DNA from: Archegozetes longisetosus
Lineage: Eukaryota > Arthropoda > Arachnida > Sarcoptiformes > Trhypochthoniidae
DNA: 64,000 nt
Assembly (NCBI GenBank): GCA_018873245.2
Contig: JAEMBT020000009.1
Coordinates: 17,081,794-17,145,793 of the forward strand
Reading direction: 5' to 3'
The translations under genes and the position numbers were made by a program. The notes beneath the pieces were generated by a model. The model worked only from the letters and a program-made list of their open reading frames with translations, was not told the origin of the DNA and did no database searches. Every line of letters starts with the position of its first letter. Within the stretch, counting starts at the first letter, position 1. This document shows, in pieces, positions 37,241 through 47,016 of the stretch.

Positions 37241-40200
37241 TTTTCTCTTTCTTTTTCATTCTCATAAACGATTTCATATGTTAAGAAGAGATAAAGGAGT
37301 GATCTATATGATTATTTACAATCGATTACTGTTAACATAACACTTAACTAATGGCTTTCAAATAAGAAGTATTTCGTGAATGTGTTGCACAATTGTATAA
37401 TTGGCATTATAGTTTGCATTCAAACAAGCCGAAATAGTTTATTGTTGGTGATTCTGCTGCTGAAAACATGTTCAATAGCACAGTATGTTATATTTTACAG
37501 CAACATTTAAATCGAAGGGATGTAAAAAGGAAAACGGTAAGTGGTAGATTTGCAAATTATAATGATCAAAAAGAAAGTAAAGTTAATGATAAAAGATTTG
37601 ACTATTAAGACAAAGTCTCTTAGTAAAAATATGCAAAAAAAACTCCTTTGTACCCAACTATGTGTTCCATATGTATTAAAGATTAGTACGCTTATGATTA
37701 GTAGGCAAAAAATGCTAATCATCTTTAAAAATGTTAATAGGGTCAAATCTTGTCTTTAAAAGTCTGATTTGAATGTTGTACAAAAGGTTTGCGATAGGGT
37801 TCGAATCAGTTTAAGAAAAGCAGCAGGCGATGGACTCCTTTCGGTCAAATTACATTCAAATATAATGTTGTTTCATTTTATGAAGTTAAAGTTTTAATAA
37901 AGTGTTTGATAAAGATTTTATAAATTGGTAACTAAGTTCAGAGTATTATTTGTGAGTCATTATGGATCTCATTCTATCTTGAAATCACTAAACAATAAAT
38001 GAATTGGCTCGAGGTTAAGTATGAAACATTTGAAATTTTTCACATTTCTATGGAATAATTAGAGACTTACCTTATAATTAGTTAATGATTATATTTAATT
38101 TTATTCAATTGATAATTTTTCAAAATGAAGTCTTAACTTGATTGAAAGAATCGTATTGATAATGAACTTTCACCAATAAAAGTAAAATCCTCAGTTCGAT
38201 AATGCATTATAGCGGTTTTTCATATAGTCTCAGCTTTGCAGACAAGAATTTTCGAGAGGTAGCTGACAGAGTAGAAAATTCATTAACCAAAAACATTTTA
38301 ATTACATTTAATAGAATTTTTAAAATTATCAATACATGAAAGTGTATTTCATGTACTGACGAGTTGATGCTAGACTTTATTTTAATAGTTTTCTGGACTT
38401 TTTGTGGTTTGAAAATATTCTTCTTGTAGGCCTGATCTGGCCCTCTGACCTTATTGTGAAAAATACTTTATTTAAATTCTCATAGTTTCACTGTAAATTA
38501 TCCGCACTTTGTTGAAGAAATTTTATTGAACATGTCAAAAAATTTGATGCAAATGTGAAATTTTGTTAAAAACCCATCTAAGGATCCATTAAGGATAACT
38601 CTTTAGAACTTCTTTTGAAAGAAATTCTTAAGAAAGAATTTTTGTCTTCCCTGAATATTCTATTCATAATTATGATTCTTTCAATATCTTGTATTTTATT
38701 CTTATAGCCGAACTGAGAGAATCATTCAACCTGAGTTCCTGAAGAAATTGAGAAAACTTCGAATTTGTTGAATCTTTGGATAAGTGGAGAACTTGATCTC
38801 CGTTCTAGACCTATTCTAATAGTAATTTCCTAAGATTTTATTGATTTCTATCGTGTTGACTGAAAATTTTGTAGAATATTTTGATTATTGTGTGAAGAAT
38901 CAATATTTATTTCTAAAAATCTAATTATACCTTTGATTTTTTTTATCACAAAGACTTCAGTAAAATTGAAGTGCTTATAAAAACCTTTATTCTGATGAGA
39001 CACTTGATAATGGAAAGTTAAGAACTATCAAATAACGAACCGAAGACCTCATTAGACGAATCAAACTATACTATTACCGAAAGCAGAAACTTTAGATGTA
39101 CTATTACTTTAATTTAAGTTTTGGATACGAGAACTGGACATTTCTCAGTTAAGATTTGGGCCCTTTTCATAACGAGACTCGTATTCATCGTCAATACTCT
39201 AGGGTATAAGGATTATAACATACACGACAGAAAAGTAAAGATTTCTCATTCACACTGATATACAAAATATATTGAACATTAGAACTCTGTTTTCGATCTT
39301 TTATTTTCATTTAGACCTAAACTTTTTAATTTTTATTTTTACATTCAGTCTGCATACAAAAACAGTTTTCTGTACATAAGTTATTATTTTTTTTACAAGA
39401 ACATAATCTTATACATTTTCCTTTACACTCACAATAAGTGGCTGTTCTATCAATAACTATATCTCGAGCTCGATTTTCACTCTTTGAAACTGGAATATCT
39501 TCATTAGAATGAGTTATTGAATCATAAAATGTAACATTTTCAGGGATTACCACATATTTTAGAAGATGCTTCACATCATCGAATTTAGTCTTTTTAATGG
39601 CTAGAAAGTTATTATAAGCATATTTTAGATTTTGAAAGTCAAATTTATCTACAAAAATATTAGATTTTAATAAATTGATGTTCATATTAAAAGAGTCAGA
39701 TTGAAGTTCAGTTGTCGCAAAAATGCCATCTCTATTAAACTTTATTTTTCTTATATTTGACAACTGATCAACACTTTTGACCAAAAGTTCTCAAAAAGCT
39801 TTTATAGTCCTTAACTGAAACTATGGGTTTCTCATCATTTTCAAGTCATCAGTTAAAGGATAGTTTACATAGTTAACTGTAAAATTTTTATCGGTTTCTT
39901 CAATAAGTTTAACCCATTCAGAAGGAAACCCAACTTTTCTATTTTTCGCCAATTTTTTCGATTCTCCCGAAATCTCTGTCACAATCAAGGTAGGAGTGAC
40001 CAGGGATTGGGTACACAACTATAACTTCTTTAAATTTTTCATTCTTGATTAGACTCAGATAAAACATCCAAATATATCGATTTTTATTCTGAGCAAAACA
40101 ATTGTCACAAAAAATATATAAAGCTTTAATCTCAGAACTCAATCGATTTATGTAGAAATCCAAAAAAGATATCACTTCGTTAGTACCTTTTCCGGCAAAA

Positions 40201-43200
40201 TGCTCAGAATATACAAACATTTCAGCCTTTTCATCAGCCATATTATGAATATTAAAATTGTGAAGCCATAGCTGTCTCATGTAATATTCAGACGAAACTT
40301 TGTTACAGGGATCGGTAAGTTTTTCTCGTAATCTAAAGAGATAGCAGCTATTTTTTCATCGTTTTTTGCCAAAATTTTTATTTCTTTTTTGATTTGGTAA
40401 AAAAAGTCAGATTCGATTTGATGTTTTTGTTGTTTTTCTTTTAAATTTGCAATTTCAAAACTACTTTCTAAGTTTAAAGTTTTAATTTTAGTGTTGAAAA
40501 GTTCACATTCAGTACAAATATCACTGCGAGGAAATCCAAACCCTATATTTTGCTTTTTAAAATAATGACGAAAAAATCATAAGAAATTAAACCTTTATAT
40601 TCACTGAAGAGTTCGATGAAGTTTTTAAAAGTTTCGATATATTCAAATCAGAAGAAAGATATCTACGGTTGCGCTCAGTTTTAGGGGAGTAATGAGATTC
40701 ACGAGAAGGAAAATTTGTTATGAAGTCAATTACGTCGTCTAATACTTCTTGAGGCAATTTATTCCATTGGTTTTCATGTTTTCCTCTGAGATCTTCACTA
40801 ACTTCACGATTATTTTGCACTTTTGATACGAGTCTACTTTTCTTAATTTGATGCAATTGAAGGAAAGCATTTTTGCACACTTTTTGTCTTTTAATTATTT
40901 CATTGAACTCAATAATCAAAGATTGAGATTTTGAATTTTTACTGTCATTTTCTGAAAACTTTTTTCTTTTTATAGCCACTGGAATCACGAGTCCTTTTAA
41001 ATAATCGTTTTCTCTGTTGTGATCTTTACTTAATTTTTTATAATAATTTAAAACTGTTTGTTTATCTCTTTCTGTAATTTTCAAGATATGATTCTTTTCA
41101 CAACACTTAGTATAACTAATTTCAAAACTTTTTTCTGAACTTTTAGATTTTTCTAACTTTTTCTCCTTTGAACTTCTTTTGTTAGAAATACTCACTAAGT
41201 TTTGTATCCAATTTTTGTTAGATTTATCCGAAAAAGGAATAGTTTTTGTGTCACTTGGTGTCAAAAGACTTGTCCTATCGAAAAGATATTTTCTGTTTTC
41301 ACTAAAAACTTTTGGCATTTTATTAAATTTTTCCTTCAAACTATTGTTCACAAAATATATATTAAGTCGAAATAATATTTAAATTTTAGGAAAAATGAAT
41401 CATTTTTTAAACAAAATTTGAAACTCAAAAACAATCTGAATAATCAAATACTCAAAAAATCCACACATAATTAAAGTAATGAAAACTATTAACAAAAGCA
41501 TGGATTGATTTGAAAGCGAAAGTCATGTTTGACAACTTTGAAAAGTCAAAATCAAATGACAAATAAAATCTTATTCCCTCTATTATTTTGTTTAATGCTT
41601 TTCATTTCAGTTTTTATTTGCAATCACTCATTCACAGTATGTATCGGATTAATCCTATCCGTGCATATAATGATGCCTAAATGTCTGTGTTTAAGTCCCT
41701 TGAGGTTAACTTTTACTTTAATTTTTCTTGTATTGTATGGGACTGCAAGCAAATTGTCAGATAGCCAGTTCTCGTATCCAAACCTTAAATTAGAGACTGA
41801 GAGTTGCAGGTAAAGTAACCTTTACTGTAGAATACGTATGATTAGTCCACTGTACAGAGTCTTTCTTATAGTACTCCGTATATTAAAAATACAATAAAAC
41901 TTTCAAATGGGAGACTTTATAAGTAGTATTGCACTATTGCACATGTGTTTTTTTGTTAATTGTGCGCTTTATTCTCATTATAGTGGTTTACTTGTACTAT
42001 TAGTTCAAAGAAAACTACCAACTAGAAAGCTTTAAACAGACAATAATGCGACGTATAGAAAGAAAGGTTCTCTATATCGAATTATATCAGTCATTAAAAT
42101 TTATTGGTCAAAATAGTCAATCTTCAACAAATAGGTGGTCATGTTTTAAGTTTCACTAAAATAAAACCGTTTGACAAGTTATACGTAAAAGTTTATACCT
42201 TAAAACTCAGTTCCTAATTGAAGTAATAGTAGTAAGTCTTATGTCAATAATCTGTTTTTAATTGCCGTAGCGGCTAGTGAAAATTTTTCGGTAATCATAA
42301 TATTAAATCTTAAGCCCACAGATCATGATGTGACTAATCTGGCCTTACCTCATCACTATAACCACCACAAGCTGAACATTTAGAGCGTTAACAGACAAAT
42401 CAATAGATGTATGCAGACTTTATTATATAGATAAGAGATCTCTTACTTAAATAACTCGTATAAAATTGCGTAATTGATTGAAAACTTTGAGTACATAACA
42501 AAAATGCAAGTTATCTTTCAGATAGATTTTGGTGCATAAATATATATACTTTTGAATATATTTAACTTTCAAGATGACTTTTGTTTCAAAAAGTACAGCT
42601 GCGGCCTTTTATTTTCTGATAGAAGTCTATAATATTTTTCATAATTGCTCTTAGTCAGAAGTTTTCTTCTCAATGAACCCCAGAGTTCGCCCGACTACCC
42701 AAGGAATCGAGAACCGTGTGAGTACAGCAGTTTAGACAGCATCTGATTACAATATCAAAAAATGCGGATATAGTTATTGGATTTTTTACCATTTATTTCA
42801 ACGGTCTAGAATCCCTATGAGATTTATTATGCATACAAACAAGAATATAATATTTTGTATAATATCAAATCTCATAGAGATTTAACCCTACACTGCATAG
42901 TGTAGCAGATCTGCTACACTACGATCTTAGTCCATTATCTCAATATGACAACATTTACTAGAAATAATGCATACCGTAGCCGATGTGCAACAAAGCTTTT
43001 GAGATTATATAGTTTCGTTATTTATATAGATATCATGGTTTTCAAGAAAAATAGACATTTATCATTTTTTATTATGTAAATCAACAAGGTGCTATATATC
43101 AACAATTAAAAAATTTTTCTAAATTAGGTATATTTTTCATATTTCTTCCAAAAATTAATAATTTTTGAGTTAAAGGTATGTAGAACAATCAATAATATCA

Positions 43201-46200
43201 TAGAAAAGCCCCTTTCCTCAAAATGATGGTAAATTACAAGAACTCATAAGTTACAGATCAGCCACATTTCAAACAAGTTTTTTCACATAATCCTATCACT
43301 AACTTTTTCAATGATTTTTCCAAATTATATGCTCCCGAAAGTGTCTGATGCTAAATTTTCATTGAAAAATAAAAAATCATGCAGTGTAGGGTTAACTATT
43401 CAAATCATTGGTAAAAAATTCAATCTTGTCAGCATTTCTCGATACCATAATCAGATACAGACTGAGACTTAGTTTCTAAAAATCACTTACACAATTCTCA
43501 ATCTCTCAAACAGTCGGGAAACTTGGAGTAAGGACTTTCTAGGTTGAAGGTAGGCGCGAAAAATATTAAAGATTGAACGTTTGTCTTAAGGTCCATATTT
43601 ATTTATTTATTTATTTATTTCCAAAATAGCATTTCAATTTGAGCATAACTTATGTACTAAGGCACGTCTAATATCTAGGGTTACATTTAAAATTTTTATA
43701 TAAAATTTAAAGTAGTTAAGATATCAATACAGAAAATTATACGACTATTATACAGATATTAACGAATTATTTTGTCAACTTGAACGGGGTAAAGACATAT
43801 CCGTAGCCTATCTCGCGCAATTTTAGTCTTAACCTATTCATTATAGTTTGCGCAACTTTTTGGACAACTTTAACAGATAAAATATTCTATATACACGCCT
43901 GAAACCGGCCAAATTTTTGGTCTAACTTTGTCGTATTCCCTTTTATACTTGGCCCATTATCGCTCAATAGAACATGCCTGTGACACATTGGGCATATTTT
44001 CACCTTTTTAACAAAATCAATCTTTTACGGATGAAGCCAAGACTGCACACCTCTATGATAATGTTCTGTCGCTAAATCTGACCAAATCAGAATATTATTA
44101 AAATTTTGGTGTTTGCGAATAAATAGTAAAAGTTTTTTGATCAGGCATTCATTTAGAAACGTATTATCATTAATAGTTCCCTCAGAACTATTATGATCTC
44201 TGGACCTTTTATATTATTTTGCGAACTAATTCCGTAAATCTGCCACTCATTCTCAAATATTCAATATTTTCTCTATCATTAAAACAGTTTATAATTCTTA
44301 GTATTACTTGTCTGTGAATTCCTTCAGCCGTAAAACACCGATAAGTGATCTTTTTTGAGGCACAATTACTCAATCCGTCATCGATTTTATAGAATTGCAA
44401 AATTCTTTTAGGATAAGCCTCATTTTCCTTTTAGCTCATGAGTAAAATAATGAAAATATTAATAAAAAAAAGTTTAGAATTCCAAAATAGAATGTCTAAG
44501 ACATAAATTCTGAAAGTTTGAACATTGAAATCGCTATCTTGCGAAAGAGCGAAACAGTACAAAAATGTAACCCTAGATATTAGACGTGCCTTATCGACAA
44601 ATTAAATACTTTCCAAACTTCTTTTTCGCGCTTACTTATCTACGAATAACATCTGTGATAGTTATGTACATTCATGTTATTCGTAGATAAGTAAGCGCGA
44701 AAAGGAAATTTGAAAAGTATTTATTTTGTCGATAGTACTTACATATCAAGTATTTCCCAGAAACCAAATCAGACTTAATATTAGATATTTTCGTATGAAA
44801 AATTAAGTACTATTTTCAAATTCTTCAAGTATTTCAATAAAAAGCTGAGAATCTTTCGAAAAAATATTATATCTATTATTTTCGAAAGTCTATATTACAC
44901 TGATCTAAGATTTGAGAAACATGGATTGGATTTTCCAACTGTACAACTACCTTTTATAAATATGGAATGATAGAAGAATCTTTATTACTTTTAGAGTCTC
45001 ATTAGAATTCAAGTAAACAAAAGAGAATGAAACAGAATTGGTAATTGAATTATTTATTTCAAACGAATTAAAGAACAATAGTTCGCTGAACCAAATTCTG
45101 ATAAGTGGATTTATTTTTTGATTCTGGGACTTTTGTGTTTCTGTCACTACCTAAATCTCATAAGTCCGACTAATAAAGTATAATAAAAAATTTAAATATA
45201 AATTCTTGTAAACAAAAAATATTTCAATTTCTCTTATCTTAGGTTAACAATAAAGTACGAGTTAGCCTTTCGTTATCTTTATAATTATTATTGCAACAAT
45301 ACTTTCTTCTCTTACATTGGAGATTATCAATAATTTACATAAATTCAAAGGATATTAAGAGATTAAATAAAAGAAATTGTAAAAGTTAAAAATTTTTGTA
45401 TATATTCACAGATGTCATTTTTATCGAAAAATAGTTGAAGACTTATTTCAATAAGCATGAATTTTAAACTCATAAGAACTTTCATTTCAACTCATAAGAT
45501 ATTCAAAATTGAACTTTGAATTTTCGTGAATGATTTTTTTTAATTTAGATTTTGAATTATTTATCTTCAAATGTCAACTAAATCCTAGATCAGCACATTT
45601 TATGCAAAGAATAAGTTTACTTCGCTAATATATAATTGAAAGATACAATATGAATGACAAACCTCTCAAGTTGATAATTTTTCCCTGTCTTGATATTACT
45701 TTTCCAATTTTGAAGTAGAGAAAAATCGATAACGAAAGCGGAATTAAATACTGTGATAGAAATATCTCAACACTTATAATCAGCGAAATATCAAATTCTG
45801 ATTCTGGATAAACAACTCGACATCTGACAACCGACTTATACATGTGCATTGTCACGACTTCATTGTAAAATGAAGTCGGGATTGCCAACAAACCAGATAA
45901 ACACCAAGTAATTATGATGATTATAATTATTGAACGAAATGAAAATGAATTATTGGGTGGGGATGAGTTCAAAATTTTATAGCGATACAAAGCAATGATA
46001 GTCATTGTAAAGCTTGAAACATAAACGACCATAACTTGAATGAAAGGCACTAAGAAACATAATAGTTGCCCGAAAGGCCATTCTTCCCTTAATAGTCTGA
46101 CCACATTAAAAGGTATGTTGAATACTGTCATCAATAGATCAGATAGAGAGAGTGATAGTATAAGAATGTTAGTTTTGGTTAAGTTTTGTAGACATACGGT

Positions 46201-46389
46201 TATCACTAATAGGTTTCCAAAAAAGGATACCAACACTATTAAACCGTATAAACTACTTATTAATATATTGTGTATTAATTTCTCCGACTTAGCTGCATCG
46301 TCAGGTTTTAAATTTAACAAATCCATTAATTCTTCAAGAGTTAGATTTGTTAATGAGGCTTTGAAGTCAGTCGAATTTGTTTGATTCAT
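31565..46389 (-). CDS. Neuropeptide GPCR, RYamide/NPY-like receptor type, six exons
   Basis: Class A (rhodopsin-like) peptide receptor at the plasma membrane. Exons on the minus strand: 46389-45663, 35121-35030, 32714-32642 (tentative), 32470-32415, 31835-31807 and 31736-31565; 1149 nt in all, 382 residues plus stop. Junction phases agree throughout. ATG 46389 follows an in-frame TAA. The N terminus has N-glycosylation sites (NQT, NST, NLT). TM1 has GNLLVI and TM2 SLSDLL. TM2-TM3 reads FNIPFNVVRLL, then EEWPFGQLLC and FVPFIQ-like LVPFIQ, as in insect RYamide/NPY-like receptors. TM3 ends ALYRYK, so the DRY Asp is Tyr. TM4 has a run of Ile before TWCLSG. TM6 contains VFATCWL, TM7 [20 protein letters not shown], and a CCC palmitoylation-type motif follows. 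Ligand assignment is by motif resemblance only; another NPY/sNPF-related receptor is possible. Intron 1 is 10.5 kb and full of transposons. Confidence 0.85.
31807..31835 (-). CDS. Receptor exon 5: 29-nt microexon in TM7
   Basis: Acceptor CCAATTTTTAG|TGT, donor GTTTG|GTGAGC. It encodes CHWFAMSSV plus two bases of the next Cys codon. The junction TG|T restores CYNPFIY, the NPxxY motif. Confidence 0.85.
32415..32470 (-). CDS. Receptor exon 4: ECL3 and start of TM7
   Basis: Acceptor GGTTCAG|TC, 56 nt, donor TTT|GTAATA. It encodes ITMINDSEMRNLLHLIIF, which leads directly into CHWFAMSS of the next exon as in NPY-family receptors. Confidence 0.75.
32642..32714 (-). CDS. Receptor exon 3 (tentative): TM6 end and ECL3
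   Basis: Acceptor ATTCATTCACAAG and donor GGTG|GTCAAA (or GATG|GTGGTC, 3 nt shorter). It encodes FTDLLEPLLSVYLRMFHVIR then REDGG. It fits the phase on both sides (0 in, 1 out). However, it puts six residues between CWL and the Pro expected in CWxP, so the acceptor or the exon itself may be wrong. Confidence 0.45.
34062..34088. repeat. (TC)n microsatellite in a receptor intron
   Basis: A CT/TC dinucleotide run of about 26 bases. Confidence 0.9.
35030..35121 (-). CDS. Receptor exon 2: ICL3 end and TM6
   Basis: Acceptor TTTTTTGCTTTAG, 92 nt, donor CTG|GTAATA. It encodes NLEAQRRQRLKRRRIIMLVL then VVAVFATCWL. The basic stretch before TM6 and the CW pair are standard for peptide GPCRs. The incoming phase matches exon 1. 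Confidence 0.88.
36664..36745. repeat. Inverted repeat, possible tiny MITE
   Basis: ATATCGCCGTCTTGGAACTA on the left pairs with TAGTTTCAAGGCGACGATAT on the right, about 24 of 27 positions, with a spacer of about 28 nt. It lies in receptor intron 1. Confidence 0.5.
37169..37242. repeat. (TC)n(TTTC)n compound microsatellite
   Basis: A TC run passes into about 12 TTTC units. It translates into a Leu/Ser/Phe run that is not a gene. Confidence 0.95.
39326..41351 (-). pseudogene. DDE-type transposase of an arthropod DNA-transposon family, frameshifted
   Basis: Lies in receptor intron 1, same strand as the receptor. Order on the minus strand: a Lys/Ser-rich N-terminal part (41351-40587); a piece in another frame, about 40520-40290, with FPRSDICTECELF and ISLDYEKNLPIPVT (first Asp); 40280-39939 with RQLWLHNFNIH, IFCDNCFAQNKNRYIW (second Asp) and PGHSYLDCDRDFGRIEK (last acidic pair); then 40018-39821 and 39784-39326 in a third frame, ending in a Cys-rich tail (CECKGKCIRLCSC, then NLCTENCFCMQTEC). 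The motif set is one I know from many 'uncharacterized' arthropod proteins. I suspect the Sola group, without proof. At least three frame breaks make it non-functional. TIRs were not found. Confidence 0.7.
42683..43530. mobile_element. Foldback element interrupted by a piggyBac-type MITE
   Basis: Degenerate arms: CCCGACTACCC, ATCGAGAA and GATTTTTTACCATTT on the left; GGTAAAAAATTC, TTCTCGAT-like and CAGTCGGG on the right, in mirrored order. The MITE at 42886-43391 lies between them. Intron 1 of the receptor. Confidence 0.55.
42886..43391. mobile_element. piggyBac-type MITE (TTAA target)
   Basis: Ends CCCTACACTGCAT and ATGCAGTGTAGGG, each next to TTAA (42882-42885, 43392-43395). Terminal CCC/GGG and a TTAA duplication are the piggyBac superfamily signature. 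A subterminal palindrome GTAGCAGATCTGCTAC follows the left TIR. 506 bp, non-coding. Confidence 0.85.
43596..43620. repeat. (ATTT)n microsatellite
   Basis: About six ATTT units in receptor intron 1. Confidence 0.9.
43660..44591 (-). mobile_element. Tc1-like transposon, decayed
   Basis: TIRs AGGCACGTCTAATATCTAGG and the complement, about 30 bp with no mismatch seen, each next to TA (43658-43659, 44592-44593). It is 932 bp with a broken transposase on the minus strand. Confidence 0.85.
43846..44400 (-). pseudogene. Tc1-like transposase relic
   Basis: N-terminal part at 44400-44209 (ITYRCFTAEGIHRQVILRI, then ENIEYLRMSGR). Next, in another frame, TINDNTFLNECLIKKLLLFI then ILIWSDLATEHYHRGVQSWL (second catalytic Asp). 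Finally, in a third frame, ENMPNVSQACSIER then WAKYKREY (last Glu). Several stops and shifts. The pattern is the insect family with W-DLA-HY and NPPN-RPIE-FWA motifs. Confidence 0.75.
45663..46389 (-). CDS. Receptor exon 1: N terminus, TM1-TM5 and start of ICL3
   Basis: 727 nt, ending in phase 1 at LRG (donor AGAG|GTTTGT). The ECL2 cysteine is in VVRCRVVYP and pairs by rule with the Cys of PFGQLLC. The opening continues past the donor into the intron for about 12 codons, which hides the splice site. Confidence 0.88.
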
Positions 46390-46936
46390 GTTTCTCAAAA
46401 ATATATCTTAAACACTCAACAATAAAATGAAATAAATAGAGAGATAGATTAAAATATTTCATACACTGAGAGTAATAGAAAATAATTGGAACTCACTTAA
46501 AGGCGAATAAAAAAGTTTTTCTCTTGCAATAACTGATAGAAAGAGAAATTTGACTAAAAGGTTATACTTTCACGTTAAGAATAGCGTGGGATAACTTGGA
46601 AGCGACGAGTTTTGTGTTTCAATTCAGTCTTTCGTCGATTTGCTAGACTTGCGCTTTAGTCCAATCTGAAAGTATTCAAAGCTACTTTTCACCAATTGAG
46701 AGTTTCTCATGCACAATGTTAAGTTAAATTATTTTTAATTAATGCATCAAATGTTGGATCATATCGTGATCGAGGGAGAATATCACTGAATTGAAAAATA
46801 GTGATTCAAGCAGCCTGACCACATCTCTTTCGCCAACTCCTTGATCTTTTCAATAAAAACTGAATAATTACCTGGACATTCCGGAACATCAAATTTATTG
46901 CCATTTTTCAAGTAAACGTTACTTTCTATCATATTT

Positions 46937-47016
46937 AGTATCATTTTTAGAGGCCTTGATTAGATTTTCGTAATTTAGTATCATTTTTAGAGGCCTTGAT
47001 TAGATTTTCGTAATTT
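46937..47016. repeat. 40-bp tandem duplication at the 3' end of the hAT transposase
   Basis: Two identical 40-bp units (each starting AGTATCATTTTTAGAGGCCT) lie back to back at 46937-46976 and 46977-47016. The second copy carries the conserved coding end, so the duplication extends the tail. Confidence 0.9.

Larger units (their letters stand above)
35122..39325. other. Receptor intron 1, 3' part, no further gene seen
   Basis: 4.2 kb of AT-rich intronic DNA. Apart from the hairpin at 36664-36745 and the microsatellite near 37.2 kb I see no supported element. Confidence 0.45.
43658..44734. mobile_element. GTAC-flanked hairpin MITE, split by a Tc1-like insertion
   Basis: The element starts TA|TCGACAAATTAAATAC and ends in the mirrored sequence, flanked by GTAC on both sides (43654-43657, 44735-44738). 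Its own length is only about 143 bp; arms of about 60 bp (ending CTTATCTACGAATAACA) enclose a 20-nt loop. The first TA was used as target by the Tc1-like element at 43660-44591. The same terminal motif is at 50951-51389. Confidence 0.75.

Noticed and set aside
37137-37340. ORF rich in Leu, Ser and Phe
   Set aside because: It is the translation of the (TC)n(TTTC)n microsatellite.
41529-41813. 94-codon plus-strand ORF in receptor intron 1
   Set aside because: Hydrophobic, no domain; opposite strand to both the receptor and the transposase relic, with no supporting context.
46040-46384. 114-codon plus-strand ORF
   Set aside because: Shadow of receptor exon 1 on the other strand.
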